DNA from: Bacteroidales bacterium | GTDB lineage: Bacteria; Bacteroidota; Bacteroidia; Bacteroidales; UBA932 | NCBI GenBank assembly: GCA_017519185.1 | Contig: JAFWSX010000005.1 | Span: 1-64,000 of the forward strand | Reading direction: 5' to 3' | DNA length: 64,000 bases | Part shown: one piece after another, positions 53,232 through 61,846 of the stretch | Layout: every line of letters begins with the position of its first letter | Position numbering within the stretch: position 1 is the stretch's first letter | Program-made: the position numbers and the translations under genes | The notes under the pieces: generated by a model | What the model was told of the DNA's origin: nothing | The model's database searches: none | The model's input: only the letters and a program-made list of their open reading frames with translations

Positions 53232-54232
53232 TACTGGGACACGGAGACGATGCATTCCGGTTCGACCGGCCGATTCGGGCCAATTTCAGCTCGAATGTCT
53301 ACAGTCACGTGGACCTCTCGCAACTGAAGGAGCATCTGGCCTCGCATATTGACGTAATAGGCAACTATCCGGAGCCGGAGCCTTACAGACTTGAGGCTGC
53401 GCTGGCGAAAAGGCTCGGCATCGACGCGAGCTCCGTCTGCGTCACTGCCGGCGCTACCGAAGCCATTTACCTCATAGCTATGGCATTCAGCGGAAGCCGC
53501 AGCGCCATCCTTCAGCCTACTTTCAGCGAATATGAAGATGCCTGCAATCTTCACGGACACACCGTAGAGGAGACGGATTTTTCCCGGGCGGATCTGTTCT
53601 GGTTCTGCAATCCCAACAATCCTGACGGCTATGTAATGCCAAAGGAAGCCGTGATATCCCTCATAAAGGCTCACCCGATCACTATATTCGTGATAGACCA
53701 GTCCTACGGTTTTTTCACGCGTGAACCGCTGCTCTCGCCCGCCGAAGCTCTGCGTTATCCTAACGTTCTGCAGTTGCATTCTATGACCAAGCGCTATGCG
53801 ATGCCCGGGCTCAGGCTCGGCTATGTCACCGGCGATCCTGAACTTCTCGACAAGTTGAGAGCCGTGCGTATGCCCTGGTCGGTAAATGCACTGGCAGTGG
53901 AAGCCGGGCTGTATCTGGCTGAGCGTCCCGACACGGCTCCGATAGACCTTGACGCGCTCCTTTCCGAGGCTCAAAGATTGCGCGACGCCCTCAACGGCAT
54001 CCCTGACATCAACGTCGACCCTACCCAGACACACTTTATGCTCTGCCGTATGCAGAAAGGACGCGCAGCACTGCTCAAAGACTGGCTGGCCTGCGAAAGA
54101 GGCCTGCTCATACGCGATGCATCAAACTTCAAGGAACTCGACGAGGGATGTTTCCGCATAGCCGCCCAGACTCCTGAAGAGAATGATATGCTTGTAGACG
54201 CCATCAGGGAATGGCAACAGTTGCAGCAATGA
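53228..54232 (+). CDS. cobD: L-threonine-O-3-phosphate decarboxylase, PLP-dependent
   Basis: 334 residues, aminotransferase fold type I of the histidinol-phosphate aminotransferase group. Lys188 (SMTKRYAMPG) is the PLP Schiff-base lysine; NPNNPDG at 128-134, Asp157 and Tyr160 contact PLP, and Arg196 follows. It is shorter than Salmonella CobD but has the same FSSNVYSHVD-type N terminus and lies between cobQ and cbiB. It makes aminopropanol phosphate for the nucleotide loop. A histidinol-phosphate aminotransferase is the alternative, but context favours CobD. Confidence 0.88.
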   Translation: MILGHGDDAFRFDRPIRANFSSNVYSHVDLSQLKEHLASHIDVIGNYPEPEPYRLEAALAKRLGIDASSVCVTAGATEAIYLIAMAFSGSRSAILQPTFSEYEDACNLHGHTVEETDFSRADLFWFCNPNNPDGYVMPKEAVISLIKAHPITIFVIDQSYGFFTREPLLSPAEALRYPNVLQLHSMTKRYAMPGLRLGYVTGDPELLDKLRAVRMPWSVNALAVEAGLYLAERPDTAPIDLDALLSEAQRLRDALNGIPDINVDPTQTHFMLCRMQKGRAALLKDWLACERGLLIRDASNFKELDEGCFRIAAQTPEENDMLVDAIREWQQLQQ

Positions 54233-55176
54233 CGGGCCACATCATAGCACTGCTGAGCGGCTGGCTGCTCGACCTGCTTGTCGGAGACCCGTCCTGGCTG
54301 CCGCACCCTGTCGTGGGTTTCGGCAAACTTATAGCCGCAGGCGAGAGACGCTGGAACAAAGGAGACAACCGACGCCGCAAAGGCGCCATTCTTGCCGTGG
54401 TCCTGATTGCAGGAGCATTCATCCTGACTCTCTGCCTGCTTATTGGATTGCGAGTACTGTCGGAACGGCTTGGCTTCGGTCACATCCTGCTATATGTCGC
54501 CGAAGGCATCCTGGTTTTCTACTGCCTTGCCGGCACCACCCTCATACGCGAAGTGCGGGAAGTATTCCGAGCCGTGGACCGCTCCCTCGAGGAAGGCCGC
54601 ACACAGGTTGCCCGCATCGTAGGCCGCGACACAGCGAATCTCTCAGAGCAGGAAATACGAACCGCCGCCCTTGAGACCCTGGCGGAGAACCTGAGCGACG
54701 GAGTCATCGCTCCCCTGTTCTGGCTCGCCCTGCTTGGCGTCCCCGGAATGGTAGCCTACAAAATGGTGAACACACTCGATTCAATGGTCGGATATCGGAA
54801 CGAGCGGTATCTGGAGTTCGGACGCTTTGCAGCGAAAACCGACGATGTGGCCAACTGGATTCCCTCAAGGCTGACCGCCCTGCTGATGCTTCTGGCGGCA
54901 GGAAAGCCGCGGTTGCTGTCTTTCGTCAGGAAATATGGCCCGCAGCATCTCAGCCCCAATTCCGGCTGGCCCGAAGCAGCCCTCGCAGGCATACTGGACT
55001 GCCGTTTCGGAGGTCCGCACGACTATTTCGGCGAGGAAGTGGTGAAGCCGTTCATAGGCAGCAACGACCGCCCCCTGACGACGGACGACATGCAGCGCGC
55101 CATACGCGTGAACCGCATAGCCGAGATAATAATGATACTGATTGCCGTCGGATTGCGGGCTCTGCTTGCCTGCTAG
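54229..55176 (+). CDS. cbiB: Adenosylcobinamide-phosphate synthase, membrane protein
   Basis: 315 residues from ATG 54229, which overlaps the cobD stop (ATGA); an ATG at 54211 is the alternative. The opening LLSGWLLDLLVGDPSWLPHPVVGFG is a family signature in shorter pieces, with AENLSDGVIAPLFW, KMVNTLDSMVGYRNERY and the C-terminal GGPHDYFGE. Four or five hydrophobic helices place it in the inner membrane. It joins cobyric acid with aminopropanol (phosphate). Its end overlaps the convergent lipoprotein gene by 4 bases. Confidence 0.93.
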   Translation: MTGHIIALLSGWLLDLLVGDPSWLPHPVVGFGKLIAAGERRWNKGDNRRRKGAILAVVLIAGAFILTLCLLIGLRVLSERLGFGHILLYVAEGILVFYCLAGTTLIREVREVFRAVDRSLEEGRTQVARIVGRDTANLSEQEIRTAALETLAENLSDGVIAPLFWLALLGVPGMVAYKMVNTLDSMVGYRNERYLEFGRFAAKTDDVANWIPSRLTALLMLLAAGKPRLLSFVRKYGPQHLSPNSGWPEAALAGILDCRFGGPHDYFGEEVVKPFIGSNDRPLTTDDMQRAIRVNRIAEIIMILIAVGLRALLAC

Positions 55177-56468
55177 TCCTTGATTTCGCGCATTGCCCTG
55201 ATAACGTCAAAGCAAAAGCCTTTTGAAAGGCGTACGCCGGGTATTACGACGTCCGTGGCGGAGTCATAGATATATACCATAGGATAGTCGTCCTCTCCGT
55301 CTCCTTCAGTCACTCCGATATAAGCCTTGCCGTCTACAACAGCGCTGCGCTGAGAATAGCCGCCGCTGCAATAGCGCAGGGGAACGCCGTTACAGCTCAC
55401 TCGCTCCCTCTGGCCGGTGTTAAGATATATGATGCTGTAGAAATGGCTGCGGCTGTCAATCTTTGTGCCGAGCTTCTCGTCGCGGGAATATGCCAGCATC
55501 CTTCCGTTCCCGACATATTGCAGGGTAAGCAGCCTGCCCTCGGGGCTGGGAAAACCGTTCCAGGAAGGATCGAACTGAAATGCGTTCGGGAGGACGCGGC
55601 GCATCACTCCGAGCTTCACGCCGTCGTAGGTGCAAAGACCGGCGACATACATTGTGCCGTATTCGTCATAGGCGATTATGTTGCGCAGGAGTTCGCCGTA
55701 TGCTGCAGTCACCGGCTCTTCCATCACGCCCTCGGACACGGTGGCATCCGAGACCACATTCATATTGGCCGGGTCCAGAACCGCGATGTGGGTAACGGGC
55801 TTGTGCGATGAATCCTCGTCCTTGACATAATAGATGTAGAAAAGAGTGCCGTCGGTAGGGCGTACTGTCAGCAGGCCGGACGTCGAGAACATCGTGAATC
55901 CCTCGGGGAGAGTCAGGCTGAGCTTTCCTTCGCTCAAGATGGCAAGGTCGCTCTCGCGAAGCTTGGTCCAGCAGATTTCCTTGTGGGCGGAATCCGTTCC
56001 GAGCACAAGCAGGGTGGCTCCGTCATCGAGCCAGGCGTGGGTGTACTTGCGGGCGTAATATGTATTGGACTTGAACGGGACTTCGGCATCAAGGGGTGTC
56101 GGAATCCATTCCTCTCCTGCCTCATTGCGCTCTATATGGAACTTCACGAAACGGTCGCCACCCTCCTGCGGTACCTGGTAATAATACTTTCCGCGGGTGA
56201 TGCTTTCCATTGTGAACTGCTGGGTGATGTCAAGTCCCCTTCCGGTGAATTCGACCATAGGCTGGTCTGCCTCGAGAGATTCGACGCTGCGCACATAAGT
56301 TCCGTTCTTGTTCTGCCCCATTCCTCCGTGCTTCACGGCACAGACATACAGGTCAAACGTAATGGAAGATTCTTCCGGAACCGGAGGCTCGGGCGGCGGG
56401 GTGGGGTTGCAGGAAGCTCCTGAGAGCAGCAGCATTGAGAAAAACATCAAAAAGAGACGCAGTTTCAT
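55173..56468 (-). CDS. Predicted beta-rich lipoprotein (DUF4374-like), divergent from btuB
   Basis: 431 residues from ATG 56468. The N terminus MKLRLFLMFFSMLLLSGASC looks like a lipoprotein signal, followed by a proline-rich linker (NPTPPPEPPVPEE). The rest is almost all short beta strands with turns, such as ATLLVLGTDSAH, THIAVLDPANMNVV, GTMYVAGLCTYDG and YSIIYLNTGQRE, suggesting a beta-propeller. It resembles DUF4374 proteins, though this is not certain. The only genes around it are for B12, so a surface corrinoid-binding role like that of Bacteroides BtuG is an attractive inference. Its own TATTTTTG box is at 56490-56497, outside the riboswitch. Confidence 0.6.
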   Translation of the reverse strand: MKLRLFLMFFSMLLLSGASCNPTPPPEPPVPEESSITFDLYVCAVKHGGMGQNKNGTYVRSVESLEADQPMVEFTGRGLDITQQFTMESITRGKYYYQVPQEGGDRFVKFHIERNEAGEEWIPTPLDAEVPFKSNTYYARKYTHAWLDDGATLLVLGTDSAHKEICWTKLRESDLAILSEGKLSLTLPEGFTMFSTSGLLTVRPTDGTLFYIYYVKDEDSSHKPVTHIAVLDPANMNVVSDATVSEGVMEEPVTAAYGELLRNIIAYDEYGTMYVAGLCTYDGVKLGVMRRVLPNAFQFDPSWNGFPSPEGRLLTLQYVGNGRMLAYSRDEKLGTKIDSRSHFYSIIYLNTGQRERVSCNGVPLRYCSGGYSQRSAVVDGKAYIGVTEGDGEDDYPMVYIYDSATDVVIPGVRLSKGFCFDVIRAMREIKD

Positions 56469-56489
56469 ATATGGCACAAATAACGCCCG

Positions 56490-56497
56490 CAAAAATA
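56490..56497 (-). promoter_or_regulatory. Candidate -7 box (TATTTTTG) for the divergent lipoprotein gene
   Basis: An exact TAnnTTTG match on the minus strand, 21 bases before the ATG at 56468. No -33 element is evident. Confidence 0.38.
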
Positions 56498-56529
56498 TAA
56501 AAAGAAGGAAAAAAATGCTACCTTCGCGG

Positions 56530-56738
56530 CGGTTTTGGTAACCGTCGGCATTTGCTGCCGAAGCGGTGCAAGGGAACCCGGTGAAAGACCGGGGCTGTGC
56601 CTGCAGCTGTGATCCCTAACAAGGGTCTGCCTCCAAAACGCCACTGGGCGCAACGTTTCATCCGTCTGTTCGGAGTTGCACGTTGCAGTGCCCGGGAAGG
56701 CGGGGCGGACAAGGGAAAGCCAGAAGACCTGCCAAGAC
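56530..56738 (+). ncRNA. Cobalamin (B12) riboswitch
   Basis: The 310-base gap between the lipoprotein gene and btuB holds a long structured leader. GGGAACCCGGTGAAAGACC (56572-56590) and CAGCTGTGATCCC (56604-56616) match the conserved core of the cobalamin aptamer. AGCCAGAAGACCTGCC (56718-56733) is the B12 box. Order and spacing fit the class. A TACCTTCG at 56519-56526 may be the -7 box. After the aptamer, CCCGT (56752-56756) can pair with ACGGG (56767-56771) just before the btuB ATG at 56779, possibly the switching hairpin. It should repress btuB and cbiK when B12 is plentiful. Exact ends are approximate. Confidence 0.92.
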
Positions 56739-56778
56739 ATAACATTTGATGCCCGTTCAGGAACAGACGGGACTGATT

Positions 56779-58941
56779 ATGAGGAAGATAAGAAAGTATT
56801 TGCTCATCGGGGCGGCGCTATGCCTGCTCCAACCGCTGGCAGCGCAGTCGTTTCTGCAGGATTCGATTCCGGAGACCGTAATCACGGCCACCGGTACCAT
56901 ACATCTGCTTAAAGACGCCCCTGTGCAGACCGAGGTCATCACGCGCCAGATGCTGCAGAACTACTCAGGGCGCTCCCTCGAAGACATCCTGGGCGGTCTG
57001 ACTCCTTCTTTCGCTTTCAACGAGGACGATATGGGCTCGCATATGCAGCTGAACGGCCTCGGCAACAACTACATCCTCATACTCATCGACGGCAAGCGCA
57101 TTCACGGCGACGTGGGAGGTGAGAATGACCTTTCGCTCATCGACCCTCAGAACATCGAGAAGATCGAGATAGTCAAGGGAGCGTCATCTGCCCTCTACGG
57201 CAGCGACGCCATAGCAGGTGTAATCAACATCATCACCCGCAAACACCGCGAAGAAGGCATCCTGCTCGAGAACAGCAGCCGATACGGATCCTACAACGAC
57301 ATCCGCCAGCACAATGCCATCGGCCTGAAATTCGGCAAGTTCAGTTCGCTGACAAACTTCCAGCTGCAGCATTCCGACGGTTGGCAGAACACTTCTGTGG
57401 AACGCACCATAGGAACCGAGCCTACCATAACCGACTCGCAGAACAAGACCGTCAATATGCACACGAACGCACAGGTCGGCGAGCAGTTGACCTATACGGT
57501 CAACGACAATCTGGAGTTCTATGCGGGAGGAACCCTATACGCAAAACGGATATTCCGTCCAAACGGAAAGTATGCGCAATATGACGTGCACACCTACGAC
57601 CTGCAGTATCACAACGCATCGGCGTCTGCGGGCGGCACCTGGAAACCCAATGCCACAGACGTAGTGACCTTCGACCTCGACTGGAACCGCCACGCCTATA
57701 TGTATTATTTCACCGCCAACACGCTGGTGGAAGACTACGAAAAGAGTGCTGGTACAATTTACTACCCGTACTACCCCTATCTGCCCGGCCAGATTGAAAT
57801 GCAGAGCGACCAGCGGCGCACTATGGCCAGTCTGAAGGGAGTGTTCTCCCTGCCCGGGGGCAACCTTCTCAACACCGGAGCCGAATACCGCTATGACTGG
57901 CTGTACGCTCCCAACCGCGTGGTTGGCGGAACTGTAGACGACTGGACTGCAGCCGTCTATGCCCAGGACGAGTTCAAATACAACTTCGGACAGAACAACC
58001 TGCTGCACCTTGCGGGAGGCCTGCGCCTGACCTGGAACGGCAGCTTCGGAATGAAGCTGACCCCCAAGCTTTCGGCTATGCTGGGCCTCGGGCTTCCCTG
58101 GCGCATCCGTGCCACCTGGAGCCAGGGATTCAAGACTCCCACTCCCAAGGAACTCCACTACCGCTATGTGCGCCAGATGACCGGCACCTACCTCTACCTC
58201 GGCAACAAGGAACTGAGGCCTCAGACCAGCAACTATTTCTCTCTCGGCGGAGAATACACCCACGCAGGTCTGAGCATCAACGTGACCGGATACTACAACA
58301 GCGTAAGGGATATGATCACGCTCGTGACCATTCCCAACTATCAGGCTCCAGCCGAGTATATAATCCAGTACGACCCCGTCAAGACCCGCCAGTACCAGAA
58401 TGTCGACGACGCCCGTACCCTGGGCGTTGACCTGAGCGTGCGCTACGGCTTCCGCGACTGGGCATTCGGACTGGGCTACAGCTGGCTCGACACCGACGCC
58501 AACCAGTACGATTCCGAACACGAAACTATGCGCAAGGTCATCATTGACGGCACGGCTCACCACAAGGGAAACTGCTTCGTCACCTGGAACCACCGTTTCG
58601 GCCCGGCCTACAAACTAAGTGCAGGTGTCTACGGCCGTATGTCGTCAACCCGTCTCTATCAGGACGACGGCAACGGCAAGGGCTACCAGATATGGCGCAT
58701 CTCCACAAGCCACGACCTCGGCCACTTCGAGCGCACGAACTGGCGTGTCGAAGCCGGCGTCGACAACATATTCAACTATGTTGACCGCACCCCTCACGGC
58801 CTGCACCTTGGAACCACGACTCCGGGAACGACCGTATACATCGGCATAACCGTCCGTTTCAACAGCGGGCGCAAGATAAGCGACACATTCAATACAACCA
58901 TAAACAACAATTATAATTCAAGTTCAAACGATGAAAACTAG
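56779..58941 (+). CDS. btuB: TonB-dependent outer-membrane cobalamin receptor (BtuB-like)
   Basis: 720 residues from ATG 56779, with signal peptide MRKIRKYLLIGAALCLLQPLAA-Q; an ATG at 56749 would add ten residues before it. The plug domain holds a TonB-box-like ETVITATG, then LEDILGGLTPSFAFN and VKGASSALYGSDAIAGVINI. The rest is a 22-strand-type barrel (RATWSQGFKTPTPKELHYRY and similar). Control by the B12 riboswitch and the surrounding genes point to corrinoid import. After the final strand (YIGITVRF) there is an unusual Asn-rich tail of about 25 residues whose end overlaps the cbiK start by 11 bases. Confidence 0.9.
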   Translation: MRKIRKYLLIGAALCLLQPLAAQSFLQDSIPETVITATGTIHLLKDAPVQTEVITRQMLQNYSGRSLEDILGGLTPSFAFNEDDMGSHMQLNGLGNNYILILIDGKRIHGDVGGENDLSLIDPQNIEKIEIVKGASSALYGSDAIAGVINIITRKHREEGILLENSSRYGSYNDIRQHNAIGLKFGKFSSLTNFQLQHSDGWQNTSVERTIGTEPTITDSQNKTVNMHTNAQVGEQLTYTVNDNLEFYAGGTLYAKRIFRPNGKYAQYDVHTYDLQYHNASASAGGTWKPNATDVVTFDLDWNRHAYMYYFTANTLVEDYEKSAGTIYYPYYPYLPGQIEMQSDQRRTMASLKGVFSLPGGNLLNTGAEYRYDWLYAPNRVVGGTVDDWTAAVYAQDEFKYNFGQNNLLHLAGGLRLTWNGSFGMKLTPKLSAMLGLGLPWRIRATWSQGFKTPTPKELHYRYVRQMTGTYLYLGNKELRPQTSNYFSLGGEYTHAGLSINVTGYYNSVRDMITLVTIPNYQAPAEYIIQYDPVKTRQYQNVDDARTLGVDLSVRYGFRDWAFGLGYSWLDTDANQYDSEHETMRKVIIDGTAHHKGNCFVTWNHRFGPAYKLSAGVYGRMSSTRLYQDDGNGKGYQIWRISTSHDLGHFERTNWRVEAGVDNIFNYVDRTPHGLHLGTTTPGTTVYIGITVRFNSGRKISDTFNTTINNNYNSSSNDEN

Positions 58942-60067
58942 ACTTTTGACACTTGCCGTCCTGGCCAGTCTCGTTTTGGGTCTCGTAGCCTGCGAACCTG
59001 TCGAGAACAACCAGTACAACTACACGACCTATCAGAAGGCCGTTAACGAGACCGTGAAGGCTCAGAAGAAGAACAACAAAGTCATCCTGCTGGTGGCTTT
59101 CGGTTCAACCTGGCAGCAGGCATTCAATGCCTTTGACGCTACTGTCGACGCTTACAAGAGCGCATTCCCCGGTTACGACGTATTCCTTTCTTTCTCTTCT
59201 GCCATCTGCATCAACCGCGCGGCAGCAGGCGAAAACGCAGCTGACGGCGCAGAAGTGCGCAACTACTACGCTCCCCCGTTCTGGCTCACAGCTTTCGCAC
59301 AGAAAGGTGTTATGTACAGCGAAATCGTAGTTCAGTCTCTGCAGGTTATCCCCGGTGAGGAGTATACCCGCGTGATCAACTACATCAAGGACTTCGCCAA
59401 CAACTCGAACGGTGACATTGACGACGACTACCTGGCCGGTGTGATCCTCAAGCTCGGCGTTCCGCTGCTTCAGGACGCAGAGGAAGATGTTCCTGCCGTT
59501 GCAAAGGCTCTTGACAACCTCTACAAGACCCAGGCTGCAAACGACATCGTTGCCTTTATGGGCCACGGCAACCCTGACTCTTACGACACCTACAAGGCCA
59601 ACATCCGCTACACCCAGCTCGAGGAAGCTCTCCAGGAACTCAACCCTCACTACTTCGTAGGTACCGTAGATATGATGGAAAACTTCAAGCCGCACGTATA
59701 TGACCGTATGGCCGAGGCCGGTCTCAACAAGTCAAACCGCAAGGTTTACCTCCATCCCCTTATGTCAATCGACGGCGACCACGGTCACAACGATATGGCG
59801 GGTGACGACCTTCCCGAGAAATTCGAAGGCAAGAGCTACACTTTCGCTGACCTGATGGCAGAAGCCAATGACGAAGGCGAAGTCGAGGACTGCAGCTGGA
59901 AAGTATTCTTTGGTGCAAACGGTTCAGGTTTCACCTGCAACAACAGCACAATGATCGAGAAAGGTCTGCTCGAACTTCCGACAGTACGCCAAATCTGGAT
60001 GAACCACACTAAGGACGCTATCAACGGCGAGCCTCTCGACTACTATCACTCAAAGAATCCGGAATAG
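58931..60067 (+). CDS. cbiK: CbiK-type sirohydrochlorin cobaltochelatase with lipoprotein signal
   Basis: 378 residues. The N terminus MKTRLLTLAVLASLVLGLVAC has a clear lipobox (LVAC, Cys21), so it is predicted to be exported and lipid-anchored. From residue 50 the chelatase fold starts with VILLVAFGSTWQQAF. His212 (FMGHGNPDSY) and His275 (YLHPLMSIDGDHGHNDMAGD) are spaced like the two metal-binding histidines of Salmonella CbiK. It is about 110 residues longer than cytoplasmic CbiK. It overlaps btuB by 11 bases and so is riboswitch-controlled. It could insert cobalt or handle metal or tetrapyrrole outside the cytoplasm; periplasmic CbiK proteins are known in Desulfovibrio. Confidence 0.85.
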   Translation: MKTRLLTLAVLASLVLGLVACEPVENNQYNYTTYQKAVNETVKAQKKNNKVILLVAFGSTWQQAFNAFDATVDAYKSAFPGYDVFLSFSSAICINRAAAGENAADGAEVRNYYAPPFWLTAFAQKGVMYSEIVVQSLQVIPGEEYTRVINYIKDFANNSNGDIDDDYLAGVILKLGVPLLQDAEEDVPAVAKALDNLYKTQAANDIVAFMGHGNPDSYDTYKANIRYTQLEEALQELNPHYFVGTVDMMENFKPHVYDRMAEAGLNKSNRKVYLHPLMSIDGDHGHNDMAGDDLPEKFEGKSYTFADLMAEANDEGEVEDCSWKVFFGANGSGFTCNNSTMIEKGLLELPTVRQIWMNHTKDAINGEPLDYYHSKNPE

Positions 60068-60071
60068 GAAA

Positions 60072-60812
60072 CTATCCGAAATAGAATCTACCGGTGGCGG
60101 GGTCTACGATCAGGTTCTCAGGAGAACCGGTCTGGACTCCGCCTCCTTTTGTCATAAGCCATACACGGTCAGCCACGCGGAGGGCAAGTTCCAAGTCGTG
60201 TGTAGAAAGGAAGATGGTCTTGGATTCCTCACTGGAGAGTCTGTGAAGCAGGTTCAGGATTTCGACCTTGCTGGGATAGTCGAGAAAAGCGGTCGGCTCG
60301 TCAAGGAAGATTATCGGTGTTTCCTGGGCAAGAGCCTTTGCAATCATCACCTTCTGACGCTCTCCGTCGCTAAGGGTCTGGACCATACGGTCCTTGAGTT
60401 CGCCAATGCCTACGAGGTCGATTGCCTGAGCCACTTTCTCCTTATCTTCGGTTCTGAGCCTGCCCCAGAACCCGGTGTACGGGCTACGGCCCATTCCCAC
60501 CAGTTCCTCGACAGTCATATTCTGCAGGTTGTTTTTCTCGGTAAGGACCACGCCGATTACTTTGGCCAGATCCGTCTCACGGTACGACTTGAGGGGTTTG
60601 CCGAGGATGTCGATCTCACCCGAGACTGGAGGCAGAAAGCCCGAGAGTGTGCGCAGCAGAGTGGATTTACCTGCACCGTTCTCTCCGATGAGGCAGGTCA
60701 GTTCCCCGCTGCAGATGCTGTCGGAGATGCCTTCGGCAACTACCTTTACAGAATGTTTCCCGTGATAGCCGATGGCCAGCGATTCCAGACGGATGGTTTC
60801 TTCTCGTTTCAT
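60072..60812 (-). CDS. btuD: ABC transporter ATPase, cobalamin/siderophore type (BtuD-like)
   Basis: 246 residues. Walker A GENGAGKST (near residue 43), signature LSDGERQKVMIAKAL (near 145) and Walker B IIFLDEPTAFLDY follow the FecE/BtuD pattern; the signature motif has LSDGE instead of LSGGQ, as often in this group. With the BtuC-type permease and BtuF-type binding protein upstream it should import corrinoids across the inner membrane. Substrate is inferred from the B12 context. Last gene of the operon, 4 bases from the convergent cbiK end. Confidence 0.88.
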   Translation of the reverse strand: MKREETIRLESLAIGYHGKHSVKVVAEGISDSICSGELTCLIGENGAGKSTLLRTLSGFLPPVSGEIDILGKPLKSYRETDLAKVIGVVLTEKNNLQNMTVEELVGMGRSPYTGFWGRLRTEDKEKVAQAIDLVGIGELKDRMVQTLSDGERQKVMIAKALAQETPIIFLDEPTAFLDYPSKVEILNLLHRLSSEESKTIFLSTHDLELALRVADRVWLMTKGGGVQTGSPENLIVDPATGRFYFG

Positions 60813-61846
60813 TCTCCAGTGTCTTCTTTACGGTGTTTGAAAAGGACGACAGCCACGACCGGTGCACCGATCAGGGCAGTCACGGAATTGACGGGCAGGG
60901 CCCCTTCGAAACCCGGCAGGCGGGCTATGAGGTTGCACAGCAAGGCCAGCGAAGATCCTGCCAGCAGCGAGGCGGGCATCAGCACGCGATGGTCCGAAGT
61001 GCGGAAGATGCCCCGGCACAGATGCGGTACGGCCAGACCGAGGAATGAGATCGGGCCGCAGTATGCAGTTACGATTGCCACCAGGACACCTGCGCAAACA
61101 ATCACCCAGATGCGGGACCTCTTCACGTTCAGTCCAAGGTTACGGGCATAGCCGTCGCCAAGCAGAAGCAAGTTCAGGGTTTTCACCAGAAGCATCGAAA
61201 GCGGCAGCAGCACGGCCATAATGATGGCAAATGTAGCCACCTGACCGCCGGACACGCGGGCGAAACTGCCCAATCCCCAGACCACATAGGCGCGGACATC
61301 CTCTTCGGCGCTGAAGAACTTCAGCACTCCGATGATAGCTGTTGCCACATAACCGATCATCACGCCGATGATAAGCAATGTGACGTTGCCCTTCACCTTC
61401 TGGGCCACCCAGACAATCAGAAGCATCACCGCCAGGGCGCCGACAATTGCCGAAAGCGTCATTGCGATCTCGCCCATATAGCCGAGTCTGCTCAAAGCCA
61501 CTCCGCCCAGCCTGCCTGAAAGCAACACCACGAAGGCCACTCCAAGACTGGCTCCGGAACTTACTCCGAGAACGGAAGGTCCAGCCAGGGGATTGCGGAA
61601 GACGGTCTGCATCTGAAGACCTGCCACTGCCAGACCGGCACCGGCCACAAGCGCAGTGACTGCCTGCGGCAGACGCGACTTGAGCACTATGTTCTGCCAG
61701 ATTTCATTGCCGGCGTCGGCTCCCCAGATAATCTTCCATACTGCACCGGCAGGAACCGTCACGGAACCCAGCAACAGATTCAGGAAGAAAAACAGGAGGA
61801 TCGACACTCCCAGAAGAATCATTCCGACGGCTATGGGACGTTTCAT
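60809..61846 (-). CDS. btuC: ABC transporter permease, FecCD/BtuC family
   Basis: 345 residues with about ten hydrophobic helices. Family signatures are AGAGLAVAGLQMQTVFRNPLAG in shorter form (near residue 65), GVSSGASLGVAF (near 97) and FLGLAVPHLCRGIF (near 270), where the cytoplasmic loop contacts the ATPase. It forms the membrane channel of the importer. It overlaps both neighbours by 4 bases (ATGA), indicating translational coupling. Confidence 0.9.
   Translation of the reverse strand: MKRPIAVGMILLGVSILLFFFLNLLLGSVTVPAGAVWKIIWGADAGNEIWQNIVLKSRLPQAVTALVAGAGLAVAGLQMQTVFRNPLAGPSVLGVSSGASLGVAFVVLLSGRLGGVALSRLGYMGEIAMTLSAIVGALAVMLLIVWVAQKVKGNVTLLIIGVMIGYVATAIIGVLKFFSAEEDVRAYVVWGLGSFARVSGGQVATFAIIMAVLLPLSMLLVKTLNLLLLGDGYARNLGLNVKRSRIWVIVCAGVLVAIVTAYCGPISFLGLAVPHLCRGIFRTSDHRVLMPASLLAGSSLALLCNLIARLPGFEGALPVNSVTALIGAPVVAVVLFKHRKEDTGE

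Noticed and set aside
56752-56771. Hairpin CCCGT...ACGGG as a factor-independent terminator of the riboswitch
   Set aside because: The stem is only five pairs and no T tract follows; if functional it more likely affects ribosome access.
57535-58593. 352-codon minus-strand open frame
   Set aside because: Shadow of the btuB barrel; low-complexity valine-rich translation typical of antisense frames in this composition.
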